Assembly: GCA_036558265.1 (NCBI GenBank)
Contig: DATBFY010000642.1
Span: 1 to 17,007, forward strand
Direction of reading: 5' to 3'
Length of the DNA stretch: 17,007 nt
Origin: RYN-433 sp036558265
GTDB taxonomy: Bacteria > Planctomycetota > Phycisphaerae > Tepidisphaerales > Tepidisphaeraceae
Part shown: piece by piece, positions 1-5,787 of the stretch
How the letters are laid out: each line of letters starts with the position of its first letter
Numbering within the stretch: position 1 is the stretch's first letter
Program-made: the position numbers and the translations under genes
Notes under the pieces: generated by a model
Databases searched by the model: none
What the model saw: the letters and a program-made list of their open reading frames with translations, nothing else
Told to the model about the DNA's origin: nothing

Positions 1-226
1 CGCGGACGAGCTGTTGCGCTTCCTCGCCCCCACCACTCGCCCGGAGACCGCCGCGTTCGTCGTCCACGGCGAAGAACCGCAGGCCGAGACCTTCGCCAAC
101 CGTCTGATAGCCGCCGGCATGGGTCGGGCCACCGTGCCGGCGATGGAATCGTCGGTGATCGCGTTTGCGCCCAATGCGATGCCGACGGCGGAGGTGCCGG
201 GGACGCAGGTGAAGGCGGAGGATTAG
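1..226 (+). CDS. C-terminal end of a beta-CASP metallo-beta-lactamase-fold RNA hydrolase (5' truncated)
   Basis: Only the last 74 codons are in the window; the reading frame is open from base 2. The peptide begins ADELLRFLAP and continues with TAAFVVHGEE, then a helix like ETFANRLIAAG. This matches the end of beta-CASP ribonuclease-type enzymes, where a 'SAHAD..ELL.FL' stretch precedes a 'vfLVHGE...A..LA..L' strand and helix (the RMMBL segment). In that family the His of VHGE helps bind the zinc pair. The catalytic HxHxDH motif would lie upstream, outside the window. The TTG at base 14 is internal, not a start. The stop codon TAG (224-226) overlaps the TAA stop of the convergent chelatase gene. 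Family assignment is by motif only; substrate is unknown. Confidence 0.72.
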   Translation, partial: ADELLRFLAPTTRPETAAFVVHGEEPQAETFANRLIAAGMGRATVPAMESSVIAFAPNAMPTAEVPGTQVKAED

Positions 227-696
227 GCGTGACGGTCACCCGCCGCCGGCACGGCGATTCCCGGCTCGCCGCTGCGGATCGTGCCGCGGCACGAGTCGCA
301 GAGGTACTCGTGGTTGGCGCAGTATTGCACCCGCTTGTTCAACAGTTCCAGGATCAGGTCATCGATCCCCAATGGCATGGTGACGTGATAGGTCGTGGCG
401 GGATGACGGCTGGCGGCCTCGGCGGTCAGGCGCGGGATGTCGCCGGTCCAGTGCTTGCCCGGGCCGAGGAAGAAGGGGGTCACGATCACCTTCGTCGCCC
501 CGCGCTCGACGCACCGGGCGTACGCGGTCGCGATCGACGGCTCGGACAGCTCCATGTGCGCCGGCTCGACGATGTCGTAGAGGGCCTCGAAGCGGCGGGC
601 GAAGAGGACGGCGATCTCCTCGAGCATCCGATTGCTCTCCTCGCGCCGCGAGCCGTGATCGACGATGATAATTCCGATTTGCATGGGCGGGATCAT
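223..696 (-). CDS. cbiX: CbiX/SirB-type sirohydrochlorin chelatase, single domain
   Basis: This 157-aa protein has the class II chelatase pattern: DHGSR (residues 13-17) at the end of the first strand, EPAHMELSEPS (44-54), then TPFFLGPGKHWTGDIP (73-88). In this family the His of DHGSR (H14) and the His after the GPG turn (H82) bind the metal that is inserted into sirohydrochlorin, giving sirohaem (iron) or a cobalamin precursor (cobalt). The metal cannot be told from sequence. The C-terminus carries C126, C133 and C136; the CDSC pair recalls the cysteine motif that binds an Fe-S cluster in some CbiX/SirB proteins. ATG at 696 is preferred over ATG at 684 because GGAGGG (712-707) lies 10 nt upstream. 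It starts 7 bp after the M28-PDZ peptidase stop, so the two are probably co-transcribed. Confidence 0.85.
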   Translation of the reverse strand: MIPPMQIGIIIVDHGSRREESNRMLEEIAVLFARRFEALYDIVEPAHMELSEPSIATAYARCVERGATKVIVTPFFLGPGKHWTGDIPRLTAEAASRHPATTYHVTMPLGIDDLILELLNKRVQYCANHEYLCDSCRGTIRSGEPGIAVPAAGDRHA

Positions 697-703
697 GTTA
701 GCG

Positions 704-2716
704 TCACCCTCCCCGCGCGGCGAGGGTGATCTCGGCCGTCATCTCCTTTGTTCCGCGGCGGTAGACGAGCCTGACCTTGTCACCCGGCTTGTGGCTCGCC
801 AGCACGTTTGAGAGTTCCATGAGCGTCGAGGTCGGCTGGTCGCCCATTTTCAGCAATACGTCGCCGGCCTGAAGCCCCGCCTTCTGGGCCGGGGTGTCGG
901 GGCTGGTGCCGGCGATGCGGACTCCCTTCCCGTCTTCCTCTTCGCCGTATTGCGGGATGACGCCGAGGCTAGCGCGGCGGCCGCCCTCGCCGCCGGTCCC
1001 GGCCGACATCGGGCTCATCATCGAGTGCGCATCCGCCGCATCGACGTACGCGCTCTTGCTCATCAGCGTCAGCTCGTCGATCAGCTCGACGCTCATCCGC
1101 ACCACCTCCGCCATTCCGTCATAGTTGATCTTGTCGGCGGTGTCGGTCGGGCGATGGTAGTCCTCATGCGTGCCGGAGAAGAGGAAGATCACCGGCACTT
1201 TCTTGACCGCGAACGACATGTGGTCGCTGGGGCCCAGGCCGCCGTCACCGAAGTTCTTGAACGCCAGCGGCGAATGGTCGTCGGCGAGCTTCAGGATGTT
1301 CTTCAAAGGCGCCGCCGTCCCCCCGCCGCCGACGTACAGCAATTCCTTTCGCACGCGGCCGACCATGTCCAGGTTCAGCATGGCGACGGCCTTCTTCAGG
1401 TCGATCGGCGGTTCTTTGACGAAATGGGCCGACCCGATCAGCCCCGATTCCTCCGCCGTGAACGCGCAGAAAATCAACGACCGCGCCGACGGATGGTCCT
1501 TCGCGCGCTGGGCGAAGATCCGCGCCAACTCGAGCACCGACGCCGTGCCGGATGCGTTGTCGTCGGCGCCGTGGTGGATGGCGCGGGTCGTCGGGAGCGC
1601 CGAATGCGCCTGGCTCGTTGCGGGCGGCGCATGTGGATTGCCCGGCTCGGTGACACCAGGTTGACGTTGGAGCAGGGGCACGTTCATCAGGCTGCCGGCC
1701 CCTCCCCAGCCCAGGTGGTCGTAATGCGCGCCGACGATGACGTACTCGTCGGACGTCGGCCCGGTTCCCGGCAGGTAGGCCAAGACGTTCTTCACGCGGC
1801 GCTTGGTGCGCTTGATGGCGACGTTGCCCTTGACCTCGACATCCTTGAGCTCGACGGACGCGGGCTTCACGTTCTGATCGATCCGTGGCTGCAGGTCGCC
1901 CAGGGATGACGCGCCGCCGCGCTTCAGCAATTCGTCGGCCACCGACCGCTTGACGTGCAGGACCGGGATCGTGATCCCGCCGCCGACGAACTCGCGCGAG
2001 AACGCGAGCAGGGGGTCGTCGCCGTGGTCGTGGTAGGTCGCGGGGTTGACGAGGATCAGCGCCGCCGCCCCATGCGCGGCGGCCGCGCGAGCCTTGGTTT
2101 CCAGAAATGCATCCGAGGTCCAAGTGCCCTTGCCCCAGCGGCTCTTGCCCTGGTCATCGTGCGGCTCGAAACGCATCGCCAGGACGACCTTGCCGTTCAC
2201 GTCGAGGCCGGCATAATCGTCGTAGTGGTTCTTCGGATCGGTGATGCCATACCCCGCGAACACGAGGGGCCCCGCGAATCGCTTCTCCGCCGAGAAGCTC
2301 AGCGCCGTGAAATGCTCCTTGAGCTTGTAGGTCTTATCGCCAGACGCCAGCGTGGTGGACGGGTCGATCGCCTCGGCCGACGTGATGTCGAACGGCTGGA
2401 AGTACCCCTCCAGCCCGGGCAACGGCTTGAGACCCAGCGCTTGAAAGCGCGTGGCGATGTAATCGGCCGCCAGGTCCAGCCCCTCGGTCCCAACGCCGCG
2501 CCCCTCCAGGCGGTCGGAGGCGAGGTAGTAGACGTCGGCCTTGACCTCGTCTTCGAGGACGACCGGTGAACGTGCGGTACTCGGTGCGGATGCGCTGAGA
2601 TTGTCGAGAAGCAGCCCGGCCGCTGAAGCGGCCTCGCCGACTTGTGAATTGCACCCCGCCAGCGCCACCAGTAAGCTCGCCGCCGCCAGGACGTGCGTGA
2701 ATTTGCTGCGGTTCAT
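704..2716 (-). CDS. Lipoprotein M28-family zinc aminopeptidase with PA-like insert and C-terminal PDZ domain
   Basis: The protein is 670 aa from ATG at 2716. It starts with a lipoprotein signal peptide: basic MNRSK, a hydrophobic run, then lipobox LAGC with the modified Cys at 22. A PA-type region follows (LVFAGYGI, then YDDYAGLDVNGKVVL). The M28 zinc ligands are all visible: H331 (AHYDHLG), D386 in GADDNASG, E422/E423 (AEESGL), D450 (NLDMVGR) and H521 (YHRPTDT). The last ~75 residues form a PDZ domain (GVRIAGTSPDTPAQKAGL, then QAGDVLL), usual for substrate or partner recognition. It should be a membrane-tethered periplasmic exopeptidase. The frame stays open far upstream (to 4552), but that part is antisense to the hydantoinase gene; the signal peptide fixes the start. 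No Shine-Dalgarno is seen before the ATG. Confidence 0.93.
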   Translation of the reverse strand: MNRSKFTHVLAAASLLVALAGCNSQVGEAASAAGLLLDNLSASAPSTARSPVVLEDEVKADVYYLASDRLEGRGVGTEGLDLAADYIATRFQALGLKPLPGLEGYFQPFDITSAEAIDPSTTLASGDKTYKLKEHFTALSFSAEKRFAGPLVFAGYGITDPKNHYDDYAGLDVNGKVVLAMRFEPHDDQGKSRWGKGTWTSDAFLETKARAAAAHGAAALILVNPATYHDHGDDPLLAFSREFVGGGITIPVLHVKRSVADELLKRGGASSLGDLQPRIDQNVKPASVELKDVEVKGNVAIKRTKRRVKNVLAYLPGTGPTSDEYVIVGAHYDHLGWGGAGSLMNVPLLQRQPGVTEPGNPHAPPATSQAHSALPTTRAIHHGADDNASGTASVLELARIFAQRAKDHPSARSLIFCAFTAEESGLIGSAHFVKEPPIDLKKAVAMLNLDMVGRVRKELLYVGGGGTAAPLKNILKLADDHSPLAFKNFGDGGLGPSDHMSFAVKKVPVIFLFSGTHEDYHRPTDTADKINYDGMAEVVRMSVELIDELTLMSKSAYVDAADAHSMMSPMSAGTGGEGGRRASLGVIPQYGEEEDGKGVRIAGTSPDTPAQKAGLQAGDVLLKMGDQPTSTLMELSNVLASHKPGDKVRLVYRRGTKEMTAEITLAARGG
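707..712 (-). promoter_or_regulatory. Shine-Dalgarno that fixes the chelatase start
   Basis: GGAGGG on the minus strand sits 10 nt before the ATG at 696, inside the last codons of the upstream M28-PDZ gene. It favours the 696 start over 684 and suggests translational coupling of the pair. Confidence 0.6.
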
Positions 2717-2723
2717 TGATCGA

Positions 2724-2752
2724 ATTCTATGCCCGACGCGGACGTGCCACAA
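2724..2752 (-). promoter_or_regulatory. Candidate sigma70-type promoter for the M28-PDZ gene, predicted leaderless
   Basis: On the minus strand TTGTGG (2752-2747) and TAGAAT (2729-2724) are separated by exactly 17 bp. The -10 box matches the consensus at 5 of 6 positions, the -35 at 3 of 6. Transcription would begin about 7 nt on, at or next to the ATG (2716), so the mRNA would lack a leader, which agrees with the absence of a Shine-Dalgarno. The promoter overlaps the first codons of the divergent hydantoinase gene. Confidence 0.4.
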
Positions 2753-4747
2753 ACGGACTTCATTATCGGCGTGGACGTCGGCGGCACGTTCACGGACCTG
2801 GTCGCCAGCGACGGCCAGACGCTTCGCATCGTCAAGGTTCCCTCGACCCCGCCCAACTTCCACCGCGGCGTGATCGACGCCGTAAGCCGCATCACGCCCG
2901 GCCGCCCGCCCCGCATCATCCACGGCTCGACCGTCGCCACCAATGCCCTCCTCCAGCGCGCCGGCCATCCGATCGCCTTCATCACCACCGAGGGCTTTGC
3001 CGACATGCTCCTGATCGGCCGGCAGAACCGGCCCCACCTCTACGCGCTCCACGTCCAGCGGCCGCCCCCGATCACGGAGCACTGCTTCGGCGTCCCCGAG
3101 CGCATCGACGCCATGGGCCAGATCGTGCAACCGCTTGACGAATCCGCCCTCGCCCGCGTCATCGAACAGATCCGTGCCCGCAACTTGAAACACGTCGCCG
3201 TCTGCCTCCTCTTCAGCTTCGCCAGTTCCGTCCACGAGCAGCGCATCGCCGACCTCTGCCGCGCCGCCGGTCTGACCGTCAGCCTCAGCTCCGATCTGCT
3301 CCCCGAATTCCGCGAATACGAACGCGCCAGCACCACCGCGATCAATGCCACGCTTCGCCCGACGGTCGAGGAGTACCTGACCGCGCTCGACAGCGGCCTT
3401 CAATCCGCAATTCGCAATCCGCAATCGGCAATTCGAATCATTCATTCCTCCGGCGGCACCCTCTCGCCCGCCGACGCCGCTGCCCAGGCCGTGCGCCTCG
3501 TCCTCTCCGGCCCCGCCGGCGGCATCCTGGGCGCCGCCTACGTCGCCCGCCTGGCCGGCTTCAACGACCTCATCACCTACGACATGGGCGGCACCAGCAC
3601 CGACGTCGCCACCATTCTTGGCGGCGCGCCGCAGTGGACGACGAATTCCACCATCGACGGCCTCCCCATCGCCCTGCCAATGTTCGACATCCACACCGTC
3701 GGCGCGGGCGGCGGCTCGATCGCTTACCTCGATCCCGGCGGCGCGCTCCGCGTCGGCCCGCGCTCCGCCGGCGCGAATCCCGGCCCGGCGTGCTACGACC
3801 GCGGCGGCGTCGAGCCGACCGTGACCGACGCCAATCTGCTCCTGGGTCGAATCCGCCCCGAGCACTTCCTCGGCGGCGAAATGGTCATCCGCAAAGATCT
3901 CGCCCAGCGCGCCCTCGCCAAACTCGCGGCGCGCCTCGGCAAGTCCGAGCTCGAAACCGCCCTGGGTATCCTCAAGGTCGCCCAGTCCAACATGCAGGCC
4001 GCCATCCGCGCCGTCACCAGCCGCCGCGGGCACGACCCCCGCCGCTTCACGCTGGTCAGCTTCGGCGGCGCGGGCGGGCTCCATGCCTGCGCCATCGCCG
4101 ATGCGCTCGACATCCCGCGCGTCCTGATCCCCCCGTACGCCGGCGTCCTGAGCGCCTTGGGCATGGTCGTCGCCCCACCAGTCGCCGAAGCCTCCAAGAC
4201 CGTCGTCCAGCTTGGCGACGAACTGGACGACCCGCGGCTCGCGGCCGAGTTCGGCCAGATCTCCGGCCGCACGATGGAAACCATCCCCTACGACCAGACC
4301 TCCGCCGTCGAGGTGTTCGCCGACGCGCGTTTCAAGGGCCAATCCCACGAGTTGACCGTGCGCATCACCCGCCCCGCGCGCGACCACATCGGCGAAGAAT
4401 TTCGCCGCGCCTACCAGAACGTCTACGGCCACACGCCGACCAACAAGTCGATCGAGATCGCCACCCTGCGCGTCCGTCGCCTCGGCCACGCCGCCGACGT
4501 GACGCTCCCCACCCTCCGTAGCACGGGCGCCCCGCCCGTGAGCGACTCCCAAGCTTCACTGACCCTTGACGATGACCGGGAATCCCCTACCCGCGTCCTC
4601 ACCCGATCCAATCTCCTCGACCTGGGACCGACGACCGGCCCGCTCCTCCTGATCGACCCCGAAGCGACGGCCTACGTCCCACCCCACTGGCGCGCCACGG
4701 GAAACGAGAATGGCGCCGTCGTCCTCACGCCGCTCCGCACTTCGTAG
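2729..4747 (+). CDS. Hydantoinase/oxoprolinase subunit A family protein (HyuA-like)
   Basis: This 672-aa protein has the ASKHA-type ATP-binding signatures of the family: GVDVGGTFTD near the N-terminus (residues 14-23), YDMGGTSTDV around 284-293, then VGAGGGSIAYLD and GPRSAGANPGPACY around 322-355. Members hydrolyse cyclic amides such as hydantoins or 5-oxoproline with ATP, usually with a B subunit. No B subunit gene is next to it, so the substrate is open. Length fits the A subunit. Two repeats are embedded in frame: five 7-bp units encode residues 225-236 (QSAIRNPQSAIR) in the linker before IIHSSGG, and a 23-bp palindrome encodes part of RSTGAPPVS near residue 600, before the usual C-terminal GPLLLIDPEAT segment. 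The start is ATG 2729 without a clear Shine-Dalgarno; GTG 2744 is possible. The stop TAG lies in another repeat-like palindrome. Confidence 0.9.
   Translation: MPDADVPQTDFIIGVDVGGTFTDLVASDGQTLRIVKVPSTPPNFHRGVIDAVSRITPGRPPRIIHGSTVATNALLQRAGHPIAFITTEGFADMLLIGRQNRPHLYALHVQRPPPITEHCFGVPERIDAMGQIVQPLDESALARVIEQIRARNLKHVAVCLLFSFASSVHEQRIADLCRAAGLTVSLSSDLLPEFREYERASTTAINATLRPTVEEYLTALDSGLQSAIRNPQSAIRIIHSSGGTLSPADAAAQAVRLVLSGPAGGILGAAYVARLAGFNDLITYDMGGTSTDVATILGGAPQWTTNSTIDGLPIALPMFDIHTVGAGGGSIAYLDPGGALRVGPRSAGANPGPACYDRGGVEPTVTDANLLLGRIRPEHFLGGEMVIRKDLAQRALAKLAARLGKSELETALGILKVAQSNMQAAIRAVTSRRGHDPRRFTLVSFGGAGGLHACAIADALDIPRVLIPPYAGVLSALGMVVAPPVAEASKTVVQLGDELDDPRLAAEFGQISGRTMETIPYDQTSAVEVFADARFKGQSHELTVRITRPARDHIGEEFRRAYQNVYGHTPTNKSIEIATLRVRRLGHAADVTLPTLRSTGAPPVSDSQASLTLDDDRESPTRVLTRSNLLDLGPTTGPLLLIDPEATAYVPPHWRATGNENGAVVLTPLRTS
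3401..3435 (+). repeat. Five tandem 7-bp units inside the hydantoinase gene
   Basis: The units read CAATCCG, CAATTCG, CAATCCG, CAATCGG and CAATTCG without gaps. Because 21 bp is three units and seven codons, the protein repeats with period seven (QSAIRNP, QSAIR). It lies in a variable linker and keeps the frame. From memory, the same peptide text occurs in many unrelated predicted proteins, which suggests a dispersed repeat; I cannot check this here. Confidence 0.85.
4518..4540 (+). repeat. 23-bp palindromic repeat, copy 1, within the hydantoinase coding region
   Basis: The element begins GTAGCACGGGCG and ends CGCCCGTG region-wise as GCCCGTG. Arms CACGGGC and GCCCGTG form a 7-bp stem with a 5-base loop. 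It is identical over all 23 bases to 5756-5778. Here it is translated as part of RSTGAPPVS in a loop near the C-terminus. Confidence 0.85.
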
Positions 4748-4766
4748 GGTGGGCTCCGCCGACCAA
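4744..4766 (+). repeat. Imperfect palindrome carrying the hydantoinase stop codon
   Basis: GTAGGGTGGGC, then TCC, then GCCGACC forms a 7-bp stem with one mismatch. The TAG stop (4745-4747) is part of it. It begins GTAG like the 23-bp repeat and resembles a decayed member of another dispersed family. Only one copy is in the window, so the repeat status is a guess. Confidence 0.35.
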
Positions 4767-4789
4767 CTTGCGCGACGTGCGCCCTTCTG

Positions 4790-4826
4790 GGTGGCACTGG
4801 CAAGCTCTCAAGCTTGCCAGTGGCGA
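4790..4826 (+). repeat. 37-bp palindromic repeat, copy 1, between hydantoinase and isomerase-like genes
   Basis: CACTGGCAAGCT and AGCTTGCCAGTG form a perfect 12-bp stem around the loop CTCA (4795-4822). The surrounding 37 bases match 15613-15649 at 32 positions in the same orientation. It might act as a terminator-like hairpin after the hydantoinase gene, but it has no T-run. Confidence 0.8.
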
Positions 4827-4832
4827 CTCGGA

Positions 4833-4862
4833 GCAACACCCCTACCCGTTTCCCGGTACAAT
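4833..4862 (+). promoter_or_regulatory. Weak candidate promoter for the isomerase-like gene
   Basis: TACAAT (4857-4862) matches the -10 consensus at 5 of 6 positions and lies 39 nt before the ATG at 4902. The best -35 at 18 bp spacing is GCAACA (4833-4838), 3 of 6. Transcription would begin near 4869. Confidence 0.3.
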
Positions 4863-4888
4863 CCCCGTCCGTCCTATCTATCACTCTC

Positions 4889-4893
4889 AGGAG
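4889..4893 (+). promoter_or_regulatory. Shine-Dalgarno that fixes the isomerase-like start
   Basis: AGGAG lies 8 nt before the ATG at 4902. It rules out the upstream in-frame starts, which would place repeat DNA in the coding region and bury the Tat signal. Confidence 0.7.
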
Positions 4894-4901
4894 CCCGCTC
4901 A

Positions 4902-5744
4902 ATGAACCACCCCACCCGCCGCCACTTCCTTCGCACCGCCTCCACCCTCGCCGCCGGCGCTGCCCTCGCCCCGCGCCTCTTCGCCGCGGACGAAGCCCCG
5001 AAGAAGAAGATTCCCATCGCCGTCCAGCTTTACTCCGTCCGCAACGAGCTCAAGACCGATTTCAACGGCGTCATCGAGAAGATCGGCAAGATGGGCTTCC
5101 AGGCCGTCGAGTTCGCCAGCCTCCAGGAACGCACGCGCAACGCCAAGGAACTGCGCAAGCTGCTTGATGACAACGGCCTCAAATGCTGCGGCACGCACAC
5201 GCCGCTCCAGACGCTCCAGGGCGACGCGCTCAAGGTCACCATCGACCTGCACAAGACCCTGGGCAACACGTTCCTGATCTGCCCGAGCATGTCCGCCAAG
5301 ACCGCCGAGAACTGGGTCAACCTCGCCAAGCAGTTCAACGAGATCGCCGCGCGGTGCAAGGAAGAGGGAATGTTCACCGGCTATCACTCCCACGCCGGCG
5401 ACTTCACCACCAAGTTCGACGGCAAGACCGCCTGGGAGATCTTCTTCGATAACACGATGCCGGACGTCATTCACCAGATCGACGTGGGCAACACCATGTC
5501 CGGTGGCGGCGACCCCATCGCGATGATCAAGAAATACCCCGGCCGCACCAAGTCCACCCACATCAAGGAACACGGCGGCGCCAAGGACGCCGCCATCGGC
5601 GAGGGCCAGATCGACTGGAAGACCTTGCTCAACACCTACGAGACCGTCGGCGGCACCGAGTGGTACATCGTCGAATACGAGAACGGCAACCCCCTGGAAA
5701 AGATCAAGACCTGCCTCGACAACCTGCACAAGATGGGGCGGTGA
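4902..5744 (+). CDS. Tat-exported sugar phosphate isomerase/epimerase-like TIM-barrel protein
   Basis: The protein is 280 aa. Its N-terminus is a twin-arginine signal (TRRHFLRTAS, residues 5-14) with an alanine-rich core and likely cleavage after LFAA near residue 29. The remainder is a xylose-isomerase-like TIM barrel: IAVQLYSVRNEL (39-50), FQAVEFAS (66-73), YHSHAGDF (161-168), HQIDVGN (191-197), STHIKEH (218-224), GEGQIDW (233-239) and IVEYE (256-260). Candidate metal ligands are E70, H162 or H164, D194, H220 and E258, in the order expected for the family. It probably binds a divalent metal and acts on a sugar or polyol in the periplasm; the substrate is unknown. Planctomycetes carry many such Tat-dependent barrels. 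A good Shine-Dalgarno precedes it. The next gene is 43 bp downstream, separated by a palindromic repeat. Confidence 0.9.
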   Translation: MNHPTRRHFLRTASTLAAGAALAPRLFAADEAPKKKIPIAVQLYSVRNELKTDFNGVIEKIGKMGFQAVEFASLQERTRNAKELRKLLDDNGLKCCGTHTPLQTLQGDALKVTIDLHKTLGNTFLICPSMSAKTAENWVNLAKQFNEIAARCKEEGMFTGYHSHAGDFTTKFDGKTAWEIFFDNTMPDVIHQIDVGNTMSGGGDPIAMIKKYPGRTKSTHIKEHGGAKDAAIGEGQIDWKTLLNTYETVGGTEWYIVEYENGNPLEKIKTCLDNLHKMGR

Positions 5745-5755
5745 ACCAGTTGCCC

Positions 5756-5778
5756 GTAGCACGGGCGCCCCGCCCGTG
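5756..5778 (+). repeat. 23-bp palindromic repeat, copy 2, abutting the membrane M28 gene start
   Basis: Identical to 4518-4540 over 23 bases. It begins 12 nt after the isomerase-like stop and ends 9 nt before the ATG at 5788, so it fills the place of a ribosome binding site. Its last three bases (GTG, 5776-5778) are in frame with the downstream gene and could be mistaken for the start. Confidence 0.85.
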
Positions 5779-5787
5779 TCTTCTTCG

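Noticed and set aside
3401..3435. CRISPR-like array
   Set aside because: Units are 7 bp and contiguous, with no spacers and no cas genes nearby; the same applies to 15569-15603.
2717..4552. In-frame upstream extension of the M28-PDZ gene on the minus strand (612 codons)
   Set aside because: It is antisense to the well-conserved hydantoinase gene and has Gly/Asp/Ala-rich shadow composition; the lipoprotein signal at 2716 marks the true start.
5776..5787. GTG start 12 bp upstream for the membrane M28 protease
   Set aside because: The GTG is the last three bases of a dispersed repeat; ATG 5788 followed directly by the signal anchor is simpler, though not proven.
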